DNA of 23,854 bases from Clostridia bacterium (GCA_900767415.1 CAAFYZ010000044.1:1-23854), one strand, 5' to 3'. Shown: positions 8,197 to 14,136, counted from the stretch's first letter. The notes: generated by a model not told the origin, from the letters alone. Numbers and translations are program-made.

Positions 8197-8257
8197 CCCG
8201 AAGGGCAGTGATAGTGCGCTTTCGCGCAGTGATATTGCACCTTCGGGCAGTGATTCG
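8195..8257. repeat. Three tandem 21-bp mini-hairpin units
   Basis: The units start at 8195, 8216 and 8237. Each has a small GC stem (CCCgaaGGG; GCGCtttCGCGC; gCaCCttcGGGc) followed by CAGTGAT and an A/T-rich end. The stem sequence changes between units 1 and 2 with pairing kept, while the CAGTGAT linker is fixed. The array starts inside the murA stop codon and ends 29 bp before pdxY. Confidence 0.75.
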
Positions 8258-8286
8258 GAATATTAAAGAAAAGGACAGATAAAAAA

Positions 8287-9123
8287 ATGAAACGCATCAT
8301 CACCATTCAGGACATCTCCTGCGTCGGCAAGTGCTCACTTACCGTGGCTTTGCCGATTCTTTCCGCCGCCGGCGTCGAGGCGGCGTGCCTTCCGACTGCG
8401 GTGCTTTCGACGCACACCGCTTTTCCGAAATTCACCTTCCGCGATCTGACCGACGAGATTCAGCCGATCTCCGATACCCTCCATGACCTCGGCATCGACT
8501 TTGACGCAGTGTATACCGGGTATCTCGGCTCGTTTGAACAGCTTCGCCTCGTGAGTGATTTTATCGACCGCTTCAAGACGGAGAAGACCGCAGTCTTTAT
8601 CGACCCCGTCATGGCGGATAACGGAAAACTTTATCCCGGCTTTACCCCCGAATTTGCCGCCGAGATGGAAAAACTCTGCCGCAAGGCGGATCTCGTCCTT
8701 CCGAACCTGACCGAAGCGTCCTTCATGCTCGGGATTCCCTATCGGGAGAATTACGACGAGGATTACATTCGCGAGGTGCTCTTCCGCCTGACGGAGAAGG
8801 GCGCGCGCCATGCCGCCCTGACGGGCATCGGTTTCTCGCCCGACAAGATCGGCGTCTACTTCTATGACGCGGAGAAAAAGAGCTACTATTCCTATTTCAA
8901 TCGGAAACTGCCCGTTTCCTACCACGGCACGGGCGACATCTTCGCCTCTGCCGCCCTCGGCGGCTATATGCGCGGACTGTCGATGGAAGAGGCGCTTGCC
9001 CTCGCCGTCGATTATACGCTCGAATGTATGGTGAAGACCATGGAAGACGAGCACCGCCGCTTCTACGGCGTGAACTTTGAAGAAGCGATCCCGATGCTGG
9101 TCGAACGCCTCGCCGGGAAATAA
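8287..9123 (+). CDS. pdxY: Pyridoxamine/pyridoxal kinase
   Basis: A 278-aa ribokinase-fold enzyme that phosphorylates pyridoxal, pyridoxamine or pyridoxine with ATP in the B6 salvage pathway, in the cytoplasm. Family features are the N-terminal IQDISCVGKCSLT (7-19), TGYLGS (77-82), the metal/ATP-associated DPVMAD (106-111), and YHGTGDIFAS (212-221) with the catalytic base Asp217 and the GTGD anion hole. The length fits the PdxY/PdxK group. The upstream AAGGA is spaced somewhat far from the ATG by an A-rich stretch. The gene follows murA after a 21-bp hairpin-repeat array. The only PLP enzyme seen here is the alpha-oxoamine synthase, so a direct functional link with neighbours is not implied. 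Confidence 0.9.
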   Translation: MKRIITIQDISCVGKCSLTVALPILSAAGVEAACLPTAVLSTHTAFPKFTFRDLTDEIQPISDTLHDLGIDFDAVYTGYLGSFEQLRLVSDFIDRFKTEKTAVFIDPVMADNGKLYPGFTPEFAAEMEKLCRKADLVLPNLTEASFMLGIPYRENYDEDYIREVLFRLTEKGARHAALTGIGFSPDKIGVYFYDAEKKSYYSYFNRKLPVSYHGTGDIFASAALGGYMRGLSMEEALALAVDYTLECMVKTMEDEHRRFYGVNFEEAIPMLVERLAGK

Positions 9124-9151
9124 ACCGCAAAAACTGCCGCAGATCGTTTTT

Positions 9152-9290
9152 CCTTTGCCTTCTTCTGCGTTCCGCATATCTTCCGTCAATTATACCGGCG
9201 TTTGCTCTCCTTTGTCTTTTCCTGCTTTTCGCTCACCTTCCGTCAACGCACCTGCACCGGCTTTCCTTTGCCTTCTCCTGCTGGCGAAGG
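9152..9290. repeat. Degenerate tandem repeat of about 57 bp
   Basis: CCTTTGyCTT blocks begin at 9152, 9209 and 9265, and CTTCCGTCAA at 9180 and 9237, giving a period of 56-57 bp with TTCyTGC in each unit. TTCCGTCAA recurs at 9421, followed by CCTTCTCCTG. The third unit runs into the two-hairpin repeat at 9270. This and the next two entries fill the 403-bp gene-free stretch 9124-9526, where I see no convincing gene. Confidence 0.55.
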
Positions 9291-9314
9291 GGGACCGCGA
9301 AGCGGTGGATGAGG
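9270..9314. repeat. Two-hairpin intergenic repeat, copy 2 (inverted)
   Basis: This matches the reverse complement of 44-89: GCCTTCTCC at the start, a central GAAGC, and GGATGAGG at the end. The inner hairpin is CCGC-gaa-GCGG (9294-9304), a different but still paired version of CAGC/GCTG in copy 1. The outer hairpin is decayed. Confidence 0.6.
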
Positions 9315-9369
9315 AGTGCGCCCTCTCTCTCCGACCTTTCGTCTTCGTATCGACTTTCGCTCTCCATCC

Positions 9370-9400
9370 GTAGGGGTCGGCGCCCCCGACGACCCGCACG
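9370..9400. repeat. Hairpin element of the GTAGGGG type
   Basis: GGTCGG and CCGACGACC can pair around a GCGCCC loop directly after GTAGGGG. Elements opening with GTAGGGG and a GC hairpin are, from memory, common between genes in Clostridia. There is only one copy here, so the assignment is tentative. Confidence 0.35.
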
Positions 9401-9488
9401 TCCCCCCTTTCTCACCAACCTTCCGTCAACAATCCCAACTTCCGCTCCTCACCTTCGCCTTCTCCTGTCGGTAACTTGACACAGTGAT

Positions 9489-9528
9489 AAACAAAAAAGT
9501 CTTCTCTTCCGAGAAGACTTTTTTGTTT
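9489..9528. terminator. Bidirectional intrinsic terminator between convergent genes
   Basis: An 18-bp perfect stem (AAACAAAAAAGTCTTCTC with its exact complement) has a TTCC loop. A6 on the left and T6 on the right make it work for both the pdxY transcript and the minus-strand yajC transcript. It overlaps the stop codon of the minus-strand gene by 2 bp. Confidence 0.9.
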
Positions 9529-9949
9529 ACGGGATACGATGGTGTCTCTTCCTTTTCGGCGCGTTTTTCCGCATATTCGCGAGGATCGCCCCGAGCGATG
9601 CGGTGAGAAGATAACAGAGATGATTCATCATCACCCGCCCCGAAAGATGCCCGCCCGTCAGAAGGATTCCGACAAGGAGCAAAAGGAGCGCGAAGGCGAG
9701 AGAAGTCAGAATCGCAAGGAGCGTGCCGCCCTCTTTCTGCCTGCGCGCGAGGAAAAATCCCGAGATCAGACCGGAAACCCCGAACGCCCCGAGCGAAACC
9801 ATGGGCAGAGAAGCCGTCGGGTCCTCCGTCGCATACAGCACCGCTCCCGCGACCAACGCAAGGCACGCGAAGAGCGCGGCAGAGAAGAAAACCCCGAGAA
9901 AAAGTGCCTTGACCGTGCCGCCGTGTGCGGCGCGCTTTTGTTTTCCCAT
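9527..9949 (-). CDS. Small four-helix membrane protein, TIGR04086-like
   Basis: A 140-aa protein with four hydrophobic segments (about 14-38, 47-68, 75-98 and 106-124), a basic N-terminus (MGKQKRAAHGG) and a basic C-terminal tail (RKNAPKRKRHHRIP), so both ends are probably cytoplasmic. Size, topology and the conserved-looking GLISGFFLARR and TGGHLSG segments fit the TIGR04086 family of uncharacterised Bacillota membrane proteins. It lies 72 nt downstream of yajC on the same strand and shares its terminator, so cotranscription is likely. Its GGAGG lies 10 nt before the ATG but inside the 3' arm of a strong hairpin. Function unknown; the yajC context hints at the membrane or secretion apparatus only by association. 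Confidence 0.7.
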   Translation of the reverse strand: MGKQKRAAHGGTVKALFLGVFFSAALFACLALVAGAVLYATEDPTASLPMVSLGAFGVSGLISGFFLARRQKEGGTLLAILTSLAFALLLLLVGILLTGGHLSGRVMMNHLCYLLTASLGAILANMRKNAPKRKRHHRIP

Positions 9950-9955
9950 AAAAGA

Positions 9956-9997
9956 AATGCCTCCGAATCAGTCTGTTACAACCTATTCGGAGACATT
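9956..9997 (-). promoter_or_regulatory. Hairpin that would sequester a ribosome binding site
   Basis: On the minus-strand RNA, AAUGUCUCCGAAU pairs with AUUCGGAGGCAUU in 13 bp with a single G-U wobble and a 16-nt loop. The GGAGG of the downstream membrane-protein gene is in the 3' arm. The stem is followed by UUCUUUU, so it could instead act as a weak terminator or attenuator after yajC. Confidence 0.65.
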
Positions 9998-10021
9998 CTT
10001 CTTTATGACGGAATCGGAAAA

Positions 10022-10507
10022 TTATTTTGTCTCTTCCGACTTTTCCTCGGCAGGTGCCTCGGCTTCCGCTTTTTTCTCTTCGGGCACATCGCTCTTCTTT
10101 GCCTTTGCGTCGGCTTTGTCATCCGCCTTCGCGTCGGCGGCTTCCGCCTTCTTTTCGATGACCGCGGCGGCAAGGTCTTCCGCCTTCACATCGACAGAAC
10201 GAACCGCCGCTTTCAGAAAGCGGATTTTCGTCTTGTCCTTCGTGGTCTCGAGGACGAAAGTCTCGCCCTTGATAGAGACGACTTTTCCGATGATGCCGCC
10301 GATCGTGGTGACTTCGTCACCGACGGCGAGAGAGCCGCGCATTTCCGCGTCCTTGCGTTCCTGTTTTTTCTGCGGGCGGATCATGAAGAAGTAGAGAACG
10401 ACAAACAGCGCGACGATCATAATGATCGTGCCCCAGATGCCCGTTCCGCCGGTCGTCGTTGTCGTGCTGCCCGAACCTTCCGTCAGCAAAGTGGTAAAAT
10501 TCAGCAT
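10022..10507 (-). CDS. yajC: Preprotein translocase accessory subunit YajC
   Basis: YajC associates with SecDF at the Sec translocon in the cytoplasmic membrane. The 161-aa product has a short Ser/Thr/Gly-rich N-terminus, one transmembrane segment (about 24-42) ending in the hallmark FFMIRPQKKQ, then the conserved domain with GDEVTTIGGIIGKV (about 64-77). From about residue 115 it carries an unusually long Ala/Lys/Glu/Asp-rich low-complexity tail; the typical protein is near 90-110 aa. The start at 10507 is chosen because GGAAGG precedes it at the right spacing; an upstream in-frame ATG lacks one and adds an odd extension. secD/secF, often adjacent, are not in the window. Confidence 0.93.
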   Translation of the reverse strand: MLNFTTLLTEGSGSTTTTTGGTGIWGTIIMIVALFVVLYFFMIRPQKKQERKDAEMRGSLAVGDEVTTIGGIIGKVVSIKGETFVLETTKDKTKIRFLKAAVRSVDVKAEDLAAAVIEKKAEAADAKADDKADAKAKKSDVPEEKKAEAEAPAEEKSEETK

Positions 10508-10537
10508 GGGATTTCCTTCCTTTATTGTTTTCTTATT

Positions 10538-10566
10538 ATTATACACAAAAAATATGAAGTTTTCAA
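10538..10566 (-). promoter_or_regulatory. Sigma-A promoter of yajC
   Basis: On the minus strand TTGAAA (10566-10561) and TATAAT (10543-10538) are separated by 17 bp. The leader is about 25-30 nt and contains the GGAAGG ribosome binding site. Confidence 0.85.
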
Positions 10567-10657
10567 GTGTCCGTAGAAATATTTTTCCGTTTTCCCGAAA
10601 TTTTTAAGAAAGGAGGGAAAAAGCACCGCCGAGAACCGTCGGATCGCTCTGTACCGT

Positions 10658-10736
10658 GAGAGATATTTTTCGCTTTTTTTCGCCGCAAAAGCGCGAGAAC
10701 TCTCCGAAGCGGAGAGTTCTCGCGAAAAAATCTCTC
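10658..10736. promoter_or_regulatory. Nested long palindromes upstream of the kinase-murQ promoter
   Basis: The inner palindrome is perfect: CGCGAGAACTCTCCG, aag, and its complement (10692-10724). An outer pair, GAGAGATATTTTTCGC (10658-10673) and GCGAAAAAATCTCTC (10722-10736), matches with one bulge. The whole ends 9 bp before the -35 box at 10746. No gene reads toward it in a way that needs a terminator, so an operator or cruciform is the preferred reading; a remnant of a small mobile repeat is possible. It lies in the 302-bp divergent gap 10508-10809, where I see no gene. Confidence 0.6.
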
Positions 10737-10745
10737 ATTCTTCGG

Positions 10746-10774
10746 TTGACAATCGCCCGAAAATCCGTTATGAT
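10746..10774 (+). promoter_or_regulatory. Sigma-A promoter of the kinase-murQ operon
   Basis: TTGACA (10746-10751) and TATGAT (10769-10774) are separated by 17 bp. The following AAGAGCAGAAAAC resembles the start regions of the beta-helix and GH2 genes. GGGAGGA lies at 10791-10797, 12 nt before the ATG. Confidence 0.88.
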
Positions 10775-10809
10775 AAGAGCAGAAAACGCTGGGAGGACAC
10801 GCAATATTT

Positions 10810-11925
10810 ATGGAAAACTATAAAAAGTGCTTTGCCGAGAATTTAAGACGGCAGAGACAGAAACTCGGGCTTACGCAAAGCGGACTTGCCGAGTTGCTCG
10901 GATTCTCCGAGAAGACGGTCAGTAAGTGGGAGAGGGAAGCCAGCATTCCCGACATCGCCACGCTTTTCAACCTTTGCGGACTGCTCCATATCAGTTTCGA
11001 GCATCTTTTTTCGAGCGACGACGAGGTGTACTTCCTCGGCATTGACGGCGGGGGAACGAAGACCGAGTTTTTACTCTCCGATCGGGAGGGAAATACGGTG
11101 CGCTCTCTGCGGTCGGATTGTTGCAATCCGATCGACATCGGCATCGACGCTGCACAGAGGATTCTGCGCACGGGGATCGAGACGGTCTGCGAGGGGTATC
11201 GCATGGCGTCGGTCATCCTTTTCGCGGGGATTGCGGGGGGCACCTCCGCCGATATGCGTCCGCGGCTGACTACGTTCTTTGCGGATTTCGGCTTCCGTTC
11301 GTTCACGGTTGACAGCGACAATATGAATATCCTTTCGGCGGGACTTCTCGACGCGGACGGAATCACGCTGATTCTCGGTACCGGGATCTGCTCGTATTCC
11401 AAGGTGGGAGGAGAGATCCGCCGTGTCGGCGGTTGGGGCTATCTCATCGACGACGGCGGGAGCGCGTACAACATCGGTCGCGACGGACTCGCCGCCGTGT
11501 TCCGTGCGCAGGACGGCTCGGGAGAAGAAACCCTGCTTACGGAAGAGATCGAAAAGATGTATCCGGACGGGACGACACAACTCCTCGGGCAACTCTATGA
11601 AGAGAGAAAAAAACTGATCGCCTCCTTTGCCCCTGCGGTCTTTCGCGCGGCGCGGGAGCATGACGGCGTCGCCGAGAGAATTCTGCGTGCCAACATGGCG
11701 TTCGCGGCGAAGGTCATCGAGACTTCGGGAAAGAGATTTCCGGGCGGCGTACGGATTCCCGTCGTGATCGCGGGCGGACTTACGCATGAGGAACTGACGC
11801 TCACTTATCTTAAAGCGGCACTCGGAGATCCCGATCGCTACGAGGTGAAAATACTCGATCGCACACCGGTCGGCGGCGCGGTACGCCTCGCTATGAAAAT
11901 GTGGGAAAAGGAGAGAGAACAATGA
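10810..11925 (+). CDS. XRE-type DNA-binding domain fused to BadF/GlcNAc-kinase-family sugar kinase
   Basis: The 371-aa product has two parts. Residues about 9-67 form an XRE/Cro helix-turn-helix (LTQSGLAELLGFSEKTVSKWE) as in many transcription regulators. From about residue 74 a complete ASKHA sugar-kinase domain of the BadF/BadG group follows: phosphate-1 loop GIDGGGTKT (77-85), SD at 169-170 near the expected catalytic Asp, phosphate-2 loop LILGTGICS (187-195), GGWGYLIDDGGSAYNIG (207-223) and the adenosine motif VIAGG (319-323). Kinases of this group phosphorylate N-acetylglucosamine or N-acetylmuramic acid. The 4-nt ATGA overlap with murQ makes MurNAc the most likely substrate, as with the separate kinase MurK of clostridia. 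The fusion suggests a regulator that binds or consumes its own inducer; this is inference. Confidence 0.88.
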   Translation: MENYKKCFAENLRRQRQKLGLTQSGLAELLGFSEKTVSKWEREASIPDIATLFNLCGLLHISFEHLFSSDDEVYFLGIDGGGTKTEFLLSDREGNTVRSLRSDCCNPIDIGIDAAQRILRTGIETVCEGYRMASVILFAGIAGGTSADMRPRLTTFFADFGFRSFTVDSDNMNILSAGLLDADGITLILGTGICSYSKVGGEIRRVGGWGYLIDDGGSAYNIGRDGLAAVFRAQDGSGEETLLTEEIEKMYPDGTTQLLGQLYEERKKLIASFAPAVFRAAREHDGVAERILRANMAFAAKVIETSGKRFPGGVRIPVVIAGGLTHEELTLTYLKAALGDPDRYEVKILDRTPVGGAVRLAMKMWEKEREQ

Positions 11926-12746
11926 AAGAAATGACCGAAACCACCGAATCGAGAAATCCCCGCACCCTCGGTATCGACAAGGCGTCGACCGAAGAGATGC
12001 TCGGTATGATTCAAGAGGAGAATCTTCGTGCCGCAGAGGCGGTCGGTGAGGCACTCCCCGCGATCGCCCGCGCGGTCGACAGCATAGCGGAAGGAATGGC
12101 GGCGGGCGGACGGCTCATTTACGTCGGCGCGGGGAGCTCGGGACGGCTCGGGATCCTCGACGCTGTGGAATGTCCGCCGACCTACGGCGTGTCGCTCTCG
12201 CTCGTGTCGGGGATTCTCGCCGGCGGGGAAGCGTGTATGTTCCGCGCGTCGGAGGGGGAAGAAGACAGCGCCGATGCCGGGGCACGGGACATTCTCGAAA
12301 AGAACCTCGTCCCCGCCGACCGCGTCGTCGGCATCTCGGCGGCGGGCGGCGCGATGTACGTGATTTCGGCACTTCGCGCGGCAAAGGCGGCGGGGTGCGT
12401 TACGATCGGTCTGACCTCCAACGCGGGCAGTCTTCTCGACAAAGAAGCCGACATCGCGATCGTGGTGAAGACGGGTGCCGAGGCGATTACCGGCTCGACC
12501 CGTATGAAGGCGGGCACGGCACAGAAAATGGTGCTTAATATGCTCTCCACCGCCGCGATGATCAAGGCGGGGTACGTCTGTTCCAATCTGATGATCAATC
12601 TGAAACCCGCGAACAAAAAACTCCGTCGTCGGGTCATCTCCATCGTATGCGATCTTCTCTCCTGCGGGGAAGAGGAGGCGACGGCACGCCTGGAAGCGTG
12701 CGGCTGGGATATCCGAAAAGCCGTAAATTCCGCCGCAAAAGAGTAA
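11922..12746 (+). CDS. murQ: N-acetylmuramic acid 6-phosphate etherase
   Basis: MurQ cleaves the lactyl ether of MurNAc-6-P to give GlcNAc-6-P and D-lactate, a cytoplasmic step of cell-wall recycling. The 274-aa product has NPRT (12-15), the SIS-domain block YVGAGSSGRLGILDAVE (67-83) with Glu83 matching the E. coli active-site acid, EGEEDSADAG (111-120) with the second catalytic Glu region, and TGSTRMKAGTAQK (190-202). Two oddities stand out: the usual SGRTPYV loop reads AAGGAMYV (140-147), and the C-terminus stops about 25 aa short of the typical 298 aa. The start at 11922 is chosen for AAAGGAG and for its ATGA overlap with the kinase stop codon, which implies translational coupling. No terminator is obvious before the rplJ promoter. 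Confidence 0.92.
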   Translation: MKEMTETTESRNPRTLGIDKASTEEMLGMIQEENLRAAEAVGEALPAIARAVDSIAEGMAAGGRLIYVGAGSSGRLGILDAVECPPTYGVSLSLVSGILAGGEACMFRASEGEEDSADAGARDILEKNLVPADRVVGISAAGGAMYVISALRAAKAAGCVTIGLTSNAGSLLDKEADIAIVVKTGAEAITGSTRMKAGTAQKMVLNMLSTAAMIKAGYVCSNLMINLKPANKKLRRRVISIVCDLLSCGEEEATARLEACGWDIRKAVNSAAKE

Positions 12747-12802
12747 GCAAAGAAAGAAAACGCCGAAAAAGGACAACTTTTCAAAAAAATTCTCAAAACC
12801 CC

Positions 12803-12831
12803 TTGACAAGGGAAGAGAAAGTGTGTATAAT
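12803..12831 (+). promoter_or_regulatory. Consensus sigma-A promoter of rplJ-rplL
   Basis: TTGACA (12803-12808) and TATAAT (12826-12831) are separated by 17 bp, a perfect consensus, as expected for a highly expressed ribosomal operon. Confidence 0.93.
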
Positions 12832-12837
12832 AGGTTA

Positions 12838-12971
12838 GGTATCCTAAGATAGCAGGTTCCGGTAAAAGCCGTTTGGCTTTCCTGCCGAGGAGAGACAACC
12901 TTATATTTTCGATATAATGATGTCCTTTTTCGGCGGATCCGCGTTTTGTGGCAGCCGGAAAGGATTTTTTT
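12838..12971 (+). ncRNA. L10 leader with terminator-like hairpin (attenuator)
   Basis: The rplJ leader begins with an AGCAGG...CCTGC stem enclosing AAAGCC-gttt-GGCTTT, followed by the CCTGCCGAGGAGA segment characteristic of Rfam L10_leader, which binds the L10(L12)4 complex. At 12923-12971 a stem of TCCTTT..CGGC against GCCGGAAAGGA is followed by seven T residues, so it is an intrinsic terminator. In Bacillus subtilis the same operon is autoregulated by L10-dependent attenuation; the same is inferred here from the architecture. Confidence 0.8.
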
Positions 12972-12997
12972 ATTGAAATTTTATGGGAGGTAGAACA

Positions 12998-13525
12998 ATG
13001 CCAAGCAATACCATTCTGGAAGCAAAGAAGCAGATCGTTGCCGACCTTGCCGAAAAGATGAAGAACGCTCCCGCCGGCGTGCTCGTGAACTATCAGGGCA
13101 TCACGGTGGCTGACGATACTGCGCTTCGTACCGCACTTCGCAAGGCGGGTGTCGAATACACCGTTATGAAGAACACCCTGACCGGCAAAGCGTGCGATGC
13201 CGCCGGTTACGGCGATCTGAAGGCGCATCTTTCGGGCATGACCGCGATTGCGATCGGCAAGGAAGATCCGATCCTTCCCGCAAAGATCCTGAAAGAGTTT
13301 CAGGACAAGATCGACTGCTTCGAGATCAAAGCCGGTTTCGTAGACGGCGAGGTCCTTGATAAAGCAGGCGTAGAAGCTCTCGCTTCCACACCGTCGAAGG
13401 AAGTCCTTATCGCCAAGATGATGGGCAGCCTGATGTCTTCGCTCTACGGATTTGCTTATGTCCTTCAGGCGAAGATCGACAAAGAAAACGACGGCGCCGC
13501 CGCCGAAGCCCCCGCAGAGGCGTAA
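12998..13525 (+). CDS. rplJ: 50S ribosomal protein L10
   Basis: The 175-aa product is L10, which anchors the L7/L12 stalk on 23S rRNA and is the repressor that binds the operon leader. Typical features are the N-terminal ILEAKKQIVADLAEKMK, the YQGITVADDTALR segment (about 32-44), YTVMKNTL (about 54-61), and a C-terminal helix region followed by an Ala/Glu-rich end. The start at 12998 is chosen because GGGAGGT lies 6-8 nt before it; an upstream in-frame ATG overlaps that ribosome binding site. The gene is followed 47 nt later by rplL. rplK and rplA, often upstream, are absent: the gene before the promoter is murQ. Confidence 0.96.
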   Translation: MPSNTILEAKKQIVADLAEKMKNAPAGVLVNYQGITVADDTALRTALRKAGVEYTVMKNTLTGKACDAAGYGDLKAHLSGMTAIAIGKEDPILPAKILKEFQDKIDCFEIKAGFVDGEVLDKAGVEALASTPSKEVLIAKMMGSLMSSLYGFAYVLQAKIDKENDGAAAEAPAEA

Positions 13526-13572
13526 TTTCTGCACAACAAATTATCTGAAACTAATATTTGGAGGATATGAAA

Positions 13573-13947
13573 ATGAACGAAAAGTCCGCACAGATCCTTG
13601 AACTTGTGAAGGGTCTTACTATTCTTGAACTCGCCGACCTCGTAAAAGCTCTTGAAGAGGAATTCGGTGTATCCGCTGCTCCCGTTGCCGCCGCTCCTGC
13701 CGCAGGTGCCGCTGCTGCCGCTCCCGTTGAAGAGAAGACCGAATTCGACGTCATTCTCAAGGGTGCCGGCGCGAACAAGCTCGCTGTCATCAAGGTTGCC
13801 CGCGAGATCACCGGTCTCGGTCTGAAGGATGCGAAGGACCTTGTTGAAGCCGCTCCCAAGGCCATCAAAGAAGGCATCGCCAAGGAAGAAGCTGAGAAGA
13901 TCGCTCAGCAGCTCAAGGATGCCGGCGCAGAAGTCGAAGTTAAATAA
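13573..13947 (+). CDS. rplL: 50S ribosomal protein L7/L12
   Basis: A 124-aa stalk protein that recruits elongation factors. It has an N-terminal dimerisation region (ILELVKGLTILELADLVKAL), an Ala/Pro-rich hinge (about 36-54), and the globular C-terminal domain with EKTEFDVIL, NKLAVIKVARE, TGLGLKDAKDLVEAAP and a final VEVK. The start at 13573 is chosen because GGAGG is then 8 nt upstream; two earlier in-frame ATGs lie too close to or ahead of it. A strong terminator follows, so rpoB/rpoC are not part of this operon in this genome, unlike the usual arrangement. Confidence 0.97.
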   Translation: MNEKSAQILELVKGLTILELADLVKALEEEFGVSAAPVAAAPAAGAAAAAPVEEKTEFDVILKGAGANKLAVIKVAREITGLGLKDAKDLVEAAPKAIKEGIAKEEAEKIAQQLKDAGAEVEVK

Positions 13948-13964
13948 TTCTGCTCCCAATAAAG

Positions 13965-14001
13965 AAACGGTGCGACCACCTGCCGGTCGCACCGTTTTTT
14001 T
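13965..14001 (+). terminator. Intrinsic terminator of rplJ-rplL
   Basis: A 13-bp perfect stem (AAACGGTGCGACC with its complement) with a 7-nt loop ends in a run of seven T residues, 17 bp after the rplL stop codon. Confidence 0.93.
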
Positions 14002-14095
14002 ATCGTCTCCCGCGGATGTCCCCGCAGGGCGGCGGGTGAGGGATTGATATTTCGGGACACACACATTTTCGGTATGAAAAACCCAAGTTTCTTCA

Positions 14096-14124
14096 TTGAC
14101 TTTCCGAGCGGAATATTGTATAAT
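14096..14124 (+). promoter_or_regulatory. Sigma-A promoter of the GH2 gene
   Basis: TTGACT (14096-14101) and TATAAT (14119-14124) are separated by 17 bp, followed by GAGAGCAAAAC. Transcription from here gives an unusually long leader of about 215 nt. It lies in the 398-bp gap 13948-14345, whose other contents are the rplL terminator and a duplicated leader module. Confidence 0.88.
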
Positions 14125-14136
14125 GAGAGCAAAACG

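Noticed and set aside
8195..8257. CRISPR-like array
   Set aside because: There are only three short units with 14 bp of changing palindrome between fixed linkers; there are no spacers of CRISPR length and no cas genes.
9539..10576. 345-codon plus-strand frame opposite yajC and its neighbour
   Set aside because: It is antisense to YajC, which is unmistakable, and is composed of Arg/Glu-rich shadow sequence.
12182..13534. 450-codon minus-strand frame across murQ, the L10 leader and rplJ
   Set aside because: It runs antisense to two certain genes and a structured leader, has no start signals, and no family resemblance.
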